From the NCBI GenBank assembly GCA_031253995.1, contig JAIRVG010000073.1:23333-87332 (forward strand): a stretch of 64,000 bases of DNA. Reading direction: 5' to 3'. How positions within the stretch are numbered: position 1 is the first letter of the stretch; every line of letters begins with the position of its first letter. Shown piece after piece: positions 20,201 through 24,999 of this stretch. This stretch comes from Paucimonas sp. Its GTDB lineage: Bacteria; Pseudomonadota; Gammaproteobacteria; Pseudomonadales; Pseudomonadaceae. The notes under the pieces are model-generated. The model saw only the letters and a program-made list of their open reading frames with translations. It was not told the origin of the DNA and did no database searches. The translations under genes were made by a program, and so were the position numbers.

Positions 20201-20729
20201 TGTCGCGGCCGACGTTGAAGCTCTCCCAGTTGAGGATGGCCTTGTCGGCAGTCTGCTCCACGGTGACCTGGACCTTGCCGTCGTTGCGGGTTTCCACCGG
20301 GCCCTTGGCGTTCTGCCAGGCCTGGTCGAAGGGCATCGAACTGTCCACCTGCAGGCCACCTGCACCCAGCCCGTCAGGCACCACCGTGCCGCCCACCGGC
20401 GTGTTGCGTCCGGCGGCCTGCAAGGCTTGCTGCGCGGCAATGGCGGCCACGGTGTTGTTGAGGTTCTGCAGCGAGCGCTGCAACTGCTGGTTGGCTTTCT
20501 GCTGCTGGGCCAGGGGCGGTGGCGTCATGCTCGGCAACTGGGCGCCGGTGCGTCCCCCGCCGCCGCCCTGGGCCGCACCCTTGGCGGCGAACCAGGCCCC
20601 GCCAAAGGGCTGGCCGGCGGCCTGGGCACCGCCGGCCACCATCAGCAGCGCAATGGCCTTGGCCAGCGGCTTGAGGCGCGACAGCGGATGCACGGAGGAA
20701 TCGGCAAGGGACGGCGAAGAGAACGGCAT
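8247..20729 (-). CDS. pdtA: Giant two-partner-secretion exoprotein (TpsA; filamentous-haemagglutinin family, PdtA-like)
   Basis: The product has 4160 residues from ATG at 20729 (GGAAG about 10 bases upstream). An extended signal peptide ends near GGAQAA. A Q-rich segment and the TPS secretion domain follow (about 140-300, 'ILNWESFNVGRDTTLKF', 'VLNSNGVIFDG', the counterpart of the NPNGI motif). Then comes a very long beta-helix of S/G/D/T/L-rich repeats. A DUF3739-type region lies near the C-terminus ('YSAFLARYLDPLN', 'FEELKAGGREYND', 'RGRNAIAALFPS'; about 9100-9450). The only six cysteines form three close pairs: CSELVC near 14680 and two C-x6-C pairs near 11540-11670. PdtB should export it. 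P. aeruginosa PdtA is induced by phosphate depletion, from memory. It is probably a surface adhesin or virulence factor. Confidence 0.92.
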   Translation of the reverse strand: MPFSSPSLADSSVHPLSRLKPLAKAIALLMVAGGAQAAGQPFGGAWFAAKGAAQGGGGGRTGAQLPSMTPPPLAQQQKANQQLQRSLQNLNNTVAAIAAQQALQAAGRNTPVGGTVVPDGLGAGGLQVDSSMPFDQAWQNAKGPVETRNDGKVQVTVEQTADKAILNWESFNVGRDTTLKFQQQSDWAVLNRVNDPQARPSQILGRIEAGGTVMVLNSNGVIFDGTSQVNTRNLVVAAASMSDSQFRDNGLYANNNSQPSFTDAAGAVRVERGAQITTRDPATSTAGGGYVLLLGNEVENAGSIATNRGQTLLAAGDNFIIRRGVGSDGNVTSTTRGNEVQAQQVAGGSGTVRNSGIIQAASGDITLAGRTVQQDGVLLSSTSVDTRGTLHLKASEAVTLGEGSTSAILLDSSGSTALDSQRDAALIPASGATGAITLADLDRREQSRIEINSSGTVDFRGGSVTLATGGQVVVNAGQRTLVRDGANIDVSGAVGVKVAMEANNIKVNVQGNEQRDAAVNREGGALNSQDVWVDVRDLVRVTAGTNGYATDRWYTAGGLLEVAGYLGTQGHSVGEWMAQGGSVRFTGNDLVTQQGSQINLSGGTLDVQEGYIKQTWLKGSDGRLYELSSAPGDLLYDGIYRGYETYSERWNQTRTFYNPLIGAAQRYENGYTVGRDAGSLVVGTGNAVLQGDIVGTVFQGDSQTQAAQAGLDGYNQSQKAVARGAQLIVGEYTPYYVKSSGLLQYALGASAQTVQRVDIAAGIGVDAGTIGLDDSVDATRQGTLSLDSDLLNSFGLGGLKISALESVEVNDALQLADGGELGLFAKTVDINADLTVRAGVIEAGNVRQQVNLTSAAIDVYLNSLDQQGSLRVADGVHLDASGRWSNLLLDADAGTLAAWRDGGRISLRNGGDVVLGDGTLLDVSSGASIGADGKRHGGKGGDITLHASASTALGATGALQLGGELRGLGVGGAGTLSLRSGRVNIGGSATDEADDTLYLAPEMFSLGFAHYEVKGQAGLEVAEGAQVQVTRPVWRWTENASAVSGAAAIDQVLEVWTPPLYQEDPLAGVLTQRAGASLALQAGGDLAGLVDAANQSLVIGQGSLLQVDPGQSIRVRSPGQVTVLGMLLAHGGSIDIRQQQFGDIDPSENEALGDNQANGRSIWIGEQALLDVSGQANWALDSQGRRYGRVDAGGSIVIGGTVDTQLATATAADAFVVLRPGSRLEASGASTWLDIRGVGSREIASNGGSIALASHRGLLLDGDLHAASGGATAAGGSLQIALETPAYANTTTNAAVLSVRRLVLGQSAAGEDALVDARPGETNTGLVYGQARVSADEIQAGGFSDLTLLSHGVLALESGTRLATSQALRLYGSAFEAVASSSEAQPVELLAPYVLLSGTGQYFAGASRLNPLPAAPQPSALTPSGTLTVHASQLLDVAGSVYLGAQAQILNNTTFASTLQLAGFADTELHSDGELRFLAPYGNAARTQLWVPGDLDLLATQIYPGTGAIASVMAGYRRMEGQPRIDPESVLRIGRVGDATPAMPYSAFGQLELGAGSIEQGGILRAPLGAISFSSITSNGLREVHLLPGSLTSVSGAGLVMPYGGTTDGINYSFAGNKVTLQGAGGANSTGTALEIGVTFATSQVDIQSGAVVDLSGGGELTGAGFISGRGGSTDARYNPLVQIDAQGRFLLPGLADNPVYAIVPGVQAVSAPVGGEAGAVQPLIGQQITIGAGVPGLPAGTYTLLPSTYALLPGAFRVELNGLAGQGANLSSQALRNGSWSTSGYLSVAGTTIRDALPSQVILSSADVLRRYSQYNETSYADFVLADAIRQGIPRAMLPADARSLLLRGISGSSLSVAGTVDFTPAKDGYGGSLLVLGDTEVLADGASATDAFSGSSLYASDLNRFGASRMVLGAIPTVIYGQQGSEVVLLGDGNSDIVLREGSVLSGPDVMLVGNITLEQGARIDTLGKGDAAFDSSDGFSYRVGTGALLAVSNGGLNLQAPGTQSNGTINLGACSELVCGESQLYSEGTIGIVSNGSVSIGDEVRYGTRNLNLAVSAVNVGEVDALQAAATNHVLPAGLSLNQSVLTRLLQGDTSHGAPALENLILTARDSINFFGTVSLDTLDPATGRSSLANLVLGSPAIQGYGDANDVASIRTASLIWSGATQAPAAAIQGGPGTGSGRLLIQADTIELGYAANTQPSSQTDEARLALGFSSVELNAGKQITANHRGSLAVYQSQGEYVSGKGFAYSGGELVMRTPLLTGTAGSVTRLSVGGDLRLEAPVGGAPAAARKGTEALGAEWSMSASNLLVDTRVELPSGKLSLTASGDLRLGAASSIDLAGRTATFNDVEKYSWGGDLLLRSDNGDIRQDSGSTIDLSARNNQGGSLGAIALGEGAGTVSLLGAILGSTSGVYQAAGSLVPYAGAEVEVRARHLGDGDLSGDFAALNQRLNDGQVFGARRFQLKEGDLTIGDGLKASNIELSLDGGALTVSGLVDASGEQVGSIRLAARDGLTLGSQSVLDAHGSLLRVDSYGKIIDSPNRAIVELSSGNLVLADGARIDLRHGTASGRNDLVALGTLDLKAPRIGGATAGDIAIDASGRYDIQGAASISVYGMQRYTDAPLGSDPATSGKPYQVIDQTYLDGKHADSTAFITAALANTALLQDKLGGLNNERYLDALHLRPGVEIASTTADGDLVVQGDIDLSGYRYASLNPHTQRDPSVYGSGEVGGLVLRAGGDLTLYGSINDGFAPPATSPDDNGWLLVSGVQPFAADLVVPGPGVTLADGTVFQGGVTLNYELPIKGATLAAGTRLAVETRLTAPYTLAAGSVLAADIRDAGGTVLFAAGSLLEQAVTLPSGTRLGAGTLLVNNASVGAMRWPAGVPLPSIARNDANLPNTLVLDGDLALARGALIPSQTDVKLPEGTTFVNLRSGGGRNWAVASMLPAGSQSWSLRMVAGSDLDAADSRITRADGQGTLRLADTHYAANIVTGSAGKVLTEAAIEMGYEPWAPVDDSNSWLCDIDAIYCTDQPQWTWSPDNWAGYPAGSPIAADDMWYCDSDPANCIEHVVSSTATAQRQLYSVLRTGTGDLDLAAAGSLLQNSPYGVYTAGTQAQDVTAAYQQARGQRGGSLLGSGGSEYESLTLAQYQAWFPEHGGNLDIRVGGDLTGDQWVDSNGTTGNAQYGSAQVGNWLWRQGNGGATQDDQPAAWWINFGTYVADPLGGTPYLVGFSGYGTLGGGDVNLRVAGVAGNQQARGGKQGNVVDDNLRSQGVVVAVGGSGRAGADGELRLTGGGDMDIRIGGAVNPDLAARTIDTTGNSRLDLQGVLANLRGSTSLLAGSIGGIDLRYGLTRPRQDSTETRAYDLNRSSMAAATGGLVLVPGDAGMRLATRGDLVVGGAGDPGRITVPNTLAFTGTDGRQYEGGGSTWFSLWTANTAIDLFSAGGNLTPSTQIADVLPGNNSSVMTNANSSMTDGRFVYPSILRAVAAQGSLYLGTSATGDPATFSSLTPYSLLLAPSVTGDLQLLAADSIYAGGYSVQRSGTDPQSLTSIWNPGFAGYAGFNNVTPVVRNGNVGGRGVGLGSNPLFYFGADTAGILPGELEPSRFYALNGDIVGLSSGEVIQFSTTSVYAGNLAGQTWYEGAGAVRMIAGRDIVASGSQLATSRSLPAAVGNLLASTDSRSIGNLFIHYDANDISLVQAGRDILYSSFNVAGPGTLEISAGRNVLMEDRAAINSLGAILPGDSRPGASVVLQAGAAGVDYSAFLARYLDPLNLAVSGTPLADQPGKVVRLYDEDLVTWLGERFGFEGDAEAARAYLAGLPAEQQRIFARQVYFEELKAGGREYNDASGPRLGSYLRGRNAIAALFPSRDVAGNPISYDGDIVLFGGAGIHTNFGGDIQLLSPGGQQVFGVEGAAPPSTAGVVTQGVGNIQSYSQGSILLGQSRIMTTFGGSIQAWSAEGDINAGRGTKTTLVYTPPKRVYDAWGNVTLSPQVPSTGAGIATLNPIAEVAPGDIDLIAPQGTIDAGEAGIRVSGNVNIAALQVVNAANIQTQGQSTGLPVAAVVNTNAMASASAAANSATQAAEQVGRQQQDAARQRAPSIFSVRVLGFGDERLPGGEAGANRAPLDDRQSSVQVLGTGALDEQARARLTEGERSNLVL

Positions 20730-20812
20730 GACTCGGACTTCCTTGGCTTGTTCGTCGGGGCGTCGCCCTGATCGGCGCGCATTAATGGATAGACGGGGGC
20801 AAGCGGCCGGGG

Positions 20813-20840
20813 CCGAAGATTTGTCACGCAAAGTTCATGG
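20813..20840 (-). promoter_or_regulatory. Candidate sigma/regulator site upstream of pdtA
   Basis: The minus strand reads CCATGAACTTTGCGTGAC here, with TTCGG ten bases on. It aligns with the site before phdA at 20 of 28 positions without gaps. GAACTTT (20830-20836) lies about 100 bases before the pdtA start, the same distance as the GAACTTT before the lapA-like gene. I infer a shared promoter element, possibly the VreI -35. The rest of the 233-base gap holds only the terminator at 20866-20896. Confidence 0.4.
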
Positions 20841-20865
20841 GGCGCGGTGGCGGTGGAAACGAAGA

Positions 20866-20896
20866 CACCCCGGCAACGCTGGGCGTTGTCGGGGTG
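20866..20896 (-). terminator. Rho-independent terminator after the lapA-like gene
   Basis: Two 14-base arms (CACCCCGGCAACGC and its complement, with one G-T wobble) flank a 3-base loop. On the minus strand the hairpin is followed by TCTTCGTTTCC. It lies about 65 bases after the stop of the gene at 20963, so it separates that gene from pdtA. Confidence 0.75.
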
Positions 20897-20962
20897 CGGG
20901 AGAAACAGGGGGCAGAACCCGGCAGCGCAAGCGCTACCGGGTGCCCTGACTCGGGGAAAACC

Positions 20963-22066
20963 TTACAGCGGACGACCAACGCTGGCGTTGCAGACGTTGA
21001 CGTTGTTGATGTCCAGGTTCAGGCCACTGGCGTTGCTGACGAAGGTGTTGTGAATCGCGTTTTTCCAGGTGGTGTTCACCGGAATGAAGCCGTGAGCGGT
21101 AACTGCGCCGTTGGTGGTGGTGCCACCCCAGTGCTTGGTGATGAAGGCGCGGACGTCGGCAGCGACGGCGGCATCCTTGTAGCACTGGCCGAAGATGAAG
21201 TTGGTGTAGCCAACGATCGAGTAGCCAGCAGTACCTGGGTTGGCAACGACCGGTGCCCATTTGGTCGGATCGTTCTTCTGGGCATCGGTCGGTACCGAAA
21301 CCGAGGCGAGAGCGCTGCTGACGTTACCGTTGGTTGGCAGCTTGCCGTTGACCTGGGCCACTTGCGAATTGTCGGTAACGGTTACAACGTCTGGACCAAC
21401 ATAACCGATGGAACCATCTACAGCGTTGACGGCGCCAACGACGTCGAGGGTTTCAGCTACGCCAACCCAGTTGCTTGGCAGGGTGCCGCCAGCCAGACGA
21501 GCGCTGGTGAAGGTGGAGCTGGTTTTGAACTGGCTCGGGCAAACCGATTCCAGGTGACGGCTCAGCAGTTCGCTGGTGCCGCTGGAAACGTTGCGGTAAA
21601 CGATGCGGATCGGAGTGTTATCGCTGCCGCCGAGCAGTTGACCCCAGGTGGTCTTGGTGCCGGAGAAGGCGTCGCAGAGTTGCTGCGAGGTCAGGTTCAG
21701 GGTGGTGTTGCCGGCCTTCTTGTACGGAATGGTCACGGAAGTGGCCACCGAAGGAACCTGGATCAGCGGACCGTAGACGGCAGAGTTGTAGCCGGCCAGA
21801 TCGGCGGTGCTCAGAACCGAGTCGCTACCAGCGAAGTGCACGGTGCCAGTGGTGCTGAACAGAGCGGAGTTGTTGCTCAGGAAAGCGGTCTTGCCAGTGC
21901 CGCTACCAGTCACTGCATAGCTGAAGTTGCTTGGCAGGATGCTGTCGGCCGAACCGCTGTACAGTTCAGCTGGCAGCGAGGCGCCGCCGCCGGTGACGGC
22001 CATGGCTTGGGCGGAGGCGAGGGCGGCGAGGCCCAGGGAGGCAGCGAGCAGAGTGCGCTTGAACAT
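20963..22066 (-). CDS. Secreted LapA/DING-type phosphate-binding-like protein
   Basis: The product has 367 residues. A Sec signal peptide (to about residue 23, SAQAMA) is followed by 'VTGGGASLPAELY', which fits the DING/PstS-like family to which the P. aeruginosa Hxc substrate LapA and P. putida UxpA belong. PstS-type features are visible: 'HFAGSDSVLS', 'VTIPYKKAG' and 'IVYRNVSSGTSELLSRHLES'. Four cysteines could form two disulphides. ATG at 22066 has AGGAG 7 bases upstream. It lies directly downstream of hxcS, as lapA does in P. aeruginosa, so it is the likely Hxc cargo. Phosphatase activity or phosphate binding is inferred from the family. Only one such gene is present here. Confidence 0.8.
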   Translation of the reverse strand: MFKRTLLAASLGLAALASAQAMAVTGGGASLPAELYSGSADSILPSNFSYAVTGSGTGKTAFLSNNSALFSTTGTVHFAGSDSVLSTADLAGYNSAVYGPLIQVPSVATSVTIPYKKAGNTTLNLTSQQLCDAFSGTKTTWGQLLGGSDNTPIRIVYRNVSSGTSELLSRHLESVCPSQFKTSSTFTSARLAGGTLPSNWVGVAETLDVVGAVNAVDGSIGYVGPDVVTVTDNSQVAQVNGKLPTNGNVSSALASVSVPTDAQKNDPTKWAPVVANPGTAGYSIVGYTNFIFGQCYKDAAVAADVRAFITKHWGGTTTNGAVTAHGFIPVNTTWKNAIHNTFVSNASGLNLDINNVNVCNASVGRPL

Positions 22067-22163
22067 GAAGAAGCTCCTATTAGCGTTGGGTGCATTGAGG
22101 GTGTCTTGCATCGTGTCGCGCCCCGCCCGACCAGGCTCCCTGCCGGGCTCGGGGCTGCGGAGT

Positions 22164-22170
22164 AAAGTTC
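22164..22170 (-). promoter_or_regulatory. GAACTTT element upstream of the lapA-like gene
   Basis: The minus strand has CTGTCAC, a good PhoB half-site, 13 bases before GAACTTT, which sits about 100 bases before the start codon. GAACTTT also precedes pdtA at the same distance. Its role as the -35 of a VreI promoter is inference. The second PhoB half-site is not recognisable. Confidence 0.3.
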
Positions 22171-22332
22171 GCAGCCGCCGGTGACAGCCCAAGGAAAAAT
22201 GCTCGGGACTTTCGGACTGTTTTCTTCGGGTATTGGCATCGCGCCGGAAGGTGCGAAACAGACGCGCGGAGGGGATATTTTCGGGGCGGGCCCGAGGGCT
22301 GCGGGCGACAGGCCGTCATCCATCTGACATGC

Positions 22333-22366
22333 ACTCCCGTGTGCCTGCAAAGGGCCACACGGGAGT
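22333..22366. repeat. 11-bp inverted repeat between hxcS and the lapA-like gene
   Basis: ACTCCCGTGTG and its exact complement flank 12 bases. It lies 24 bases after the hxcS stop, in a 324-base gap (22067-22390). No T-run follows on the minus strand; the only T-run lies before the hairpin. It is a possible attenuator or mRNA end protector between the secretion genes and their likely cargo. The remainder of the gap holds the candidate promoter at 22164-22170. Confidence 0.5.
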
Positions 22367-22390
22367 AGGTTCAAGGCCGAAAAAAAGTTT

Positions 22391-23590
22391 CTACTTCACC
22401 AGCTGGTTCATCTCGATGATCGGCATCAGCACGGCCAGGACGATGGTCAGCACCACCCCGCCCATGATCACGATCATCAGCGGCTCCAGCAGCGCGGTGA
22501 GGCCCATGGCGCGGCGCTCGATATCCTGCGACAGGGTTTGCGCGGCACGGTCGAGCATGGGCGGCAGGGCCCCGGTCTTCTCGCCGCTGGCCACCAGGTG
22601 CACGAGGATCGGCGGAAACAGGCCGCCGGCTTTCAGCGCAGACGCCAGCGAACGCCCTTCCCTGACCTGCGCGGTGGCCTCGGCCACGGTACGCGCCAGG
22701 GCTTCGTTGCCGAGGGTCTGGCGGGCCGCGTCGAGGCCGCGCAGCAGCGGCACGCCGGCACTGCCGAGGATGGCCAGGGTCGAGGCGAAGCGCGCGGTAT
22801 TCACCCCCAGCACGAAGCGCCCGAACATCGGCAGGCGCAGCACCAGGCGGTGCCAGGCCAGGCGCGCCTCAGGTTTGCGCAGGTACAGGCGCCAGCCCCA
22901 GAAGGCGCCGCCCAGGGCCACCGCGCAGGTGAAGCCCCAGGCCCGCAGGAAGTCGCTGGCGGTGAGCATGGCCAGGGTCAGCCCCGGCAGGTCCTGGCGT
23001 GCCTGGGTGAAGGCGCTGACCACCTGGGGCACCACGTAGCCCAGCAGGAAAGCGACGATGCCCAGCGAGGTCAGGCCGACCACGCCGGGGTAGATGAAGG
23101 CGGTGGTGATCTTGCCGCGCAGGGCGTTGCGCTCCTCGATGTAGTCGGCGAGGCGTTCCATGACCCGGGCCAGGTCGCCGGACTCCTCCCCCGCCGCCAC
23201 CAGCGCCCGGTAGATCTCGGGAAAGTCCCGCGGCCGCTCGGCCAGTGCCTCGGCCAGGCGCATGCCGCTGCGCACGTCGTTGCGCACCGCGCCGAGGGTG
23301 GCGGCGATGTGCTTGCGCTCGGCCTGGTCCTGGGTCGCGCCCAGCGCCGCTTCCAGCGGCAGACTGGCGGCCAGCAGGCTGGCGAGCTGGCGGGTGGCCC
23401 AGGCCAGCTCGCTGTCGGACAGGCGCGGGGCGAACGGTCCGGCACCGGGCCGGCTGTGTTCTTCCAGCGCCACCGGGGTCAGGCCGCGCTGGCGCAACTG
23501 GCCAAGGGCGGCACGCTGGCCCTCGGCTTCGAGGGTGCCGCGCTCGATACGGCCCTGGCCGTCGGCGGCTTCGTACTGGAATGTCGGCAT
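22391..23590 (-). CDS. hxcS: Type II secretion inner-membrane platform protein HxcS (GspF)
   Basis: The product has 399 residues, normal for GspF: an N-terminal 'PTFQYEAADGQGRIERGTLEAE' type start (residues 2 onward), two repeated cytoplasmic domains ('LAEALAERPRDFPEIYRALV' and 'LASALKAGGLFPPILVHLVA') and three membrane helices (about 160-190, 215-235 and 365-395). GspF forms the core of the inner-membrane platform and contacts the GspE ATPase. Its ATG at 23590 shares one base with the hxcR stop. It is the last gene of the hxcT-X-Y-Z-Q-R-S series, where all junctions overlap or nearly so. Confidence 0.92.
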   Translation of the reverse strand: MPTFQYEAADGQGRIERGTLEAEGQRAALGQLRQRGLTPVALEEHSRPGAGPFAPRLSDSELAWATRQLASLLAASLPLEAALGATQDQAERKHIAATLGAVRNDVRSGMRLAEALAERPRDFPEIYRALVAAGEESGDLARVMERLADYIEERNALRGKITTAFIYPGVVGLTSLGIVAFLLGYVVPQVVSAFTQARQDLPGLTLAMLTASDFLRAWGFTCAVALGGAFWGWRLYLRKPEARLAWHRLVLRLPMFGRFVLGVNTARFASTLAILGSAGVPLLRGLDAARQTLGNEALARTVAEATAQVREGRSLASALKAGGLFPPILVHLVASGEKTGALPPMLDRAAQTLSQDIERRAMGLTALLEPLMIVIMGGVVLTIVLAVLMPIIEMNQLVK

Positions 23591-24999
23591 CAGTTTTCCC
23601 GCGTCACCCGCAGGACCTCCTCCAGGGTAGTGGCGCCACTCTCGATCCAGCGCCCGGCGTCGTCGCGCAGGCTGGCCATGCCGGCGGCGCGGGCCGCCTC
23701 GCGCAGGTCCTGCTCGGACTCGCCCAGGTGAATGCGCCGGCGGATGGCATCGTCGACGCAGAACAGTTCGTGGATGCCGGTACGCCCGGCGTAGCCGGTA
23801 TGGGCGCAGGCCGGACAGCCCACCGGACGCCACACCCCGCCCTCCTCGACCTTGCACTGCGGGCACAGCCGGCGCACCAGGCGCTGGGCCAATACCCCCA
23901 GCAGCGAGGACGCCAGCAGGAAGGGTTCGACGCCCATGTCCACCAGGCGGGTGACTGCCGCCACCGCGTCGTTGGTGTGCAGGGTGGCCAGCACCAGGTG
24001 CCCGGTGAGGGAGGCCTGCACGGCGATCTGCGCGGTTTCCAGGTCGCGGATCTCGCCGATCATGATCACGTCCGGGTCCTGCCGGAGAATGGCGCGCAGG
24101 GCCACGGCGAAGGTCATGTCGATGCGCGCGTTGACCTGGATCTGGCCGATGCCGGACAGGTCGTACTCCACCGGGTCTTCCACGGTGAGGATGTTGCTGG
24201 TGCTGGCATCCAGCCGGGCCAGGGCGGCGTAGAGCGTGGTGGTCTTGCCGCTGCCGGTGGGGCCGGTGACCAGCACGATGCCGTGGGGCTGGCGGATCAT
24301 GCCGTCGAGCTGGGTCAGCAGGCGCGGGTTCATGCCCAGGGTTTCCAGGCGCAGGCGACCGGCCTGCTTGTCGAGCAGGCGCATCACCACCCGCTCACCA
24401 TGCCCGGTGGGCACGGTGGACACGCGGATATCGATGGGCCGCCCGGCTACCCGCAAGGCGATGCGGCCGTCCTGGGGCAGGCGTTTCTCGGCGATGTCCA
24501 GCTGCGCCATGATCTTGATCCGCGAGACCAGCGCGGCATGCAACGCCTTGCGCGGCGCGACCACGTCGCGCAGGCCGCCGTCGACGCGAAAGCGCACCAC
24601 CGAATGGCTCTCGAAGGGCTCGATATGCACGTCGCTGGCCTCGTCGCCGGCGGCCTGGGTGAGCAGTGCGTTGATCATGCGGATCACCGGCGCGCCGTCC
24701 TCGGCTTCCAGCAGGTCGGTGACCTCGGGCATGTCCTGGACCAGGCGCTCCAGGTCCGCCTCGCTGCTCGCCGCATCCACCGCCGCGGCCGCGCCGCCGG
24801 TATCGGCGTAGGCGGCGGTGAGGCTGCTGTCCAGTTCCTCTTCGCTGACCTGGCGCAGCAGCACCTCGGGGTAGCGTGCACGGGCTTCGGCCAGGGCCCA
24901 GCCCGGCGTGCGCGCACTGAACAGCAGGGCCATGCCGGCCTCGTCACTGCTCAACACCACCCGCTGCGCCTTGGCCCAACCGTAGGGGATGGCACTCAC
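23590..24999 (-). CDS. hxcR: Type II secretion ATPase HxcR (GspE)
   Basis: The product has 469 residues. It has a short N-terminal domain, an ATPase domain with Walker A 'GPTGSGKTTT', the Asp box 'ILTVEDPVEYD', Walker B 'DVIMIGEIRDLETAQIA' and the His box 'LVLATLHTND'. A four-cysteine zinc site follows ('RLCPQCKVEEGG', 'VGCPACAHTGY'). It powers pseudopilus assembly from the cytoplasmic face. The GTG start at 24999 overlaps the hxcQ stop by four bases (GTGA), indicating translational coupling. Confidence 0.93.
   Translation of the reverse strand: MSAIPYGWAKAQRVVLSSDEAGMALLFSARTPGWALAEARARYPEVLLRQVSEEELDSSLTAAYADTGGAAAAVDAASSEADLERLVQDMPEVTDLLEAEDGAPVIRMINALLTQAAGDEASDVHIEPFESHSVVRFRVDGGLRDVVAPRKALHAALVSRIKIMAQLDIAEKRLPQDGRIALRVAGRPIDIRVSTVPTGHGERVVMRLLDKQAGRLRLETLGMNPRLLTQLDGMIRQPHGIVLVTGPTGSGKTTTLYAALARLDASTSNILTVEDPVEYDLSGIGQIQVNARIDMTFAVALRAILRQDPDVIMIGEIRDLETAQIAVQASLTGHLVLATLHTNDAVAAVTRLVDMGVEPFLLASSLLGVLAQRLVRRLCPQCKVEEGGVWRPVGCPACAHTGYAGRTGIHELFCVDDAIRRRIHLGESEQDLREAARAAGMASLRDDAGRWIESGATTLEEVLRVTREN

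Noticed and set aside
20820..20838. A Pho-box-like reading TTGTCAC-N4-AGTTCAT on the plus strand
   Set aside because: The second half matches poorly and the orientation points away from pdtA. The same bases fit better as part of the element shared with the phdA upstream region.
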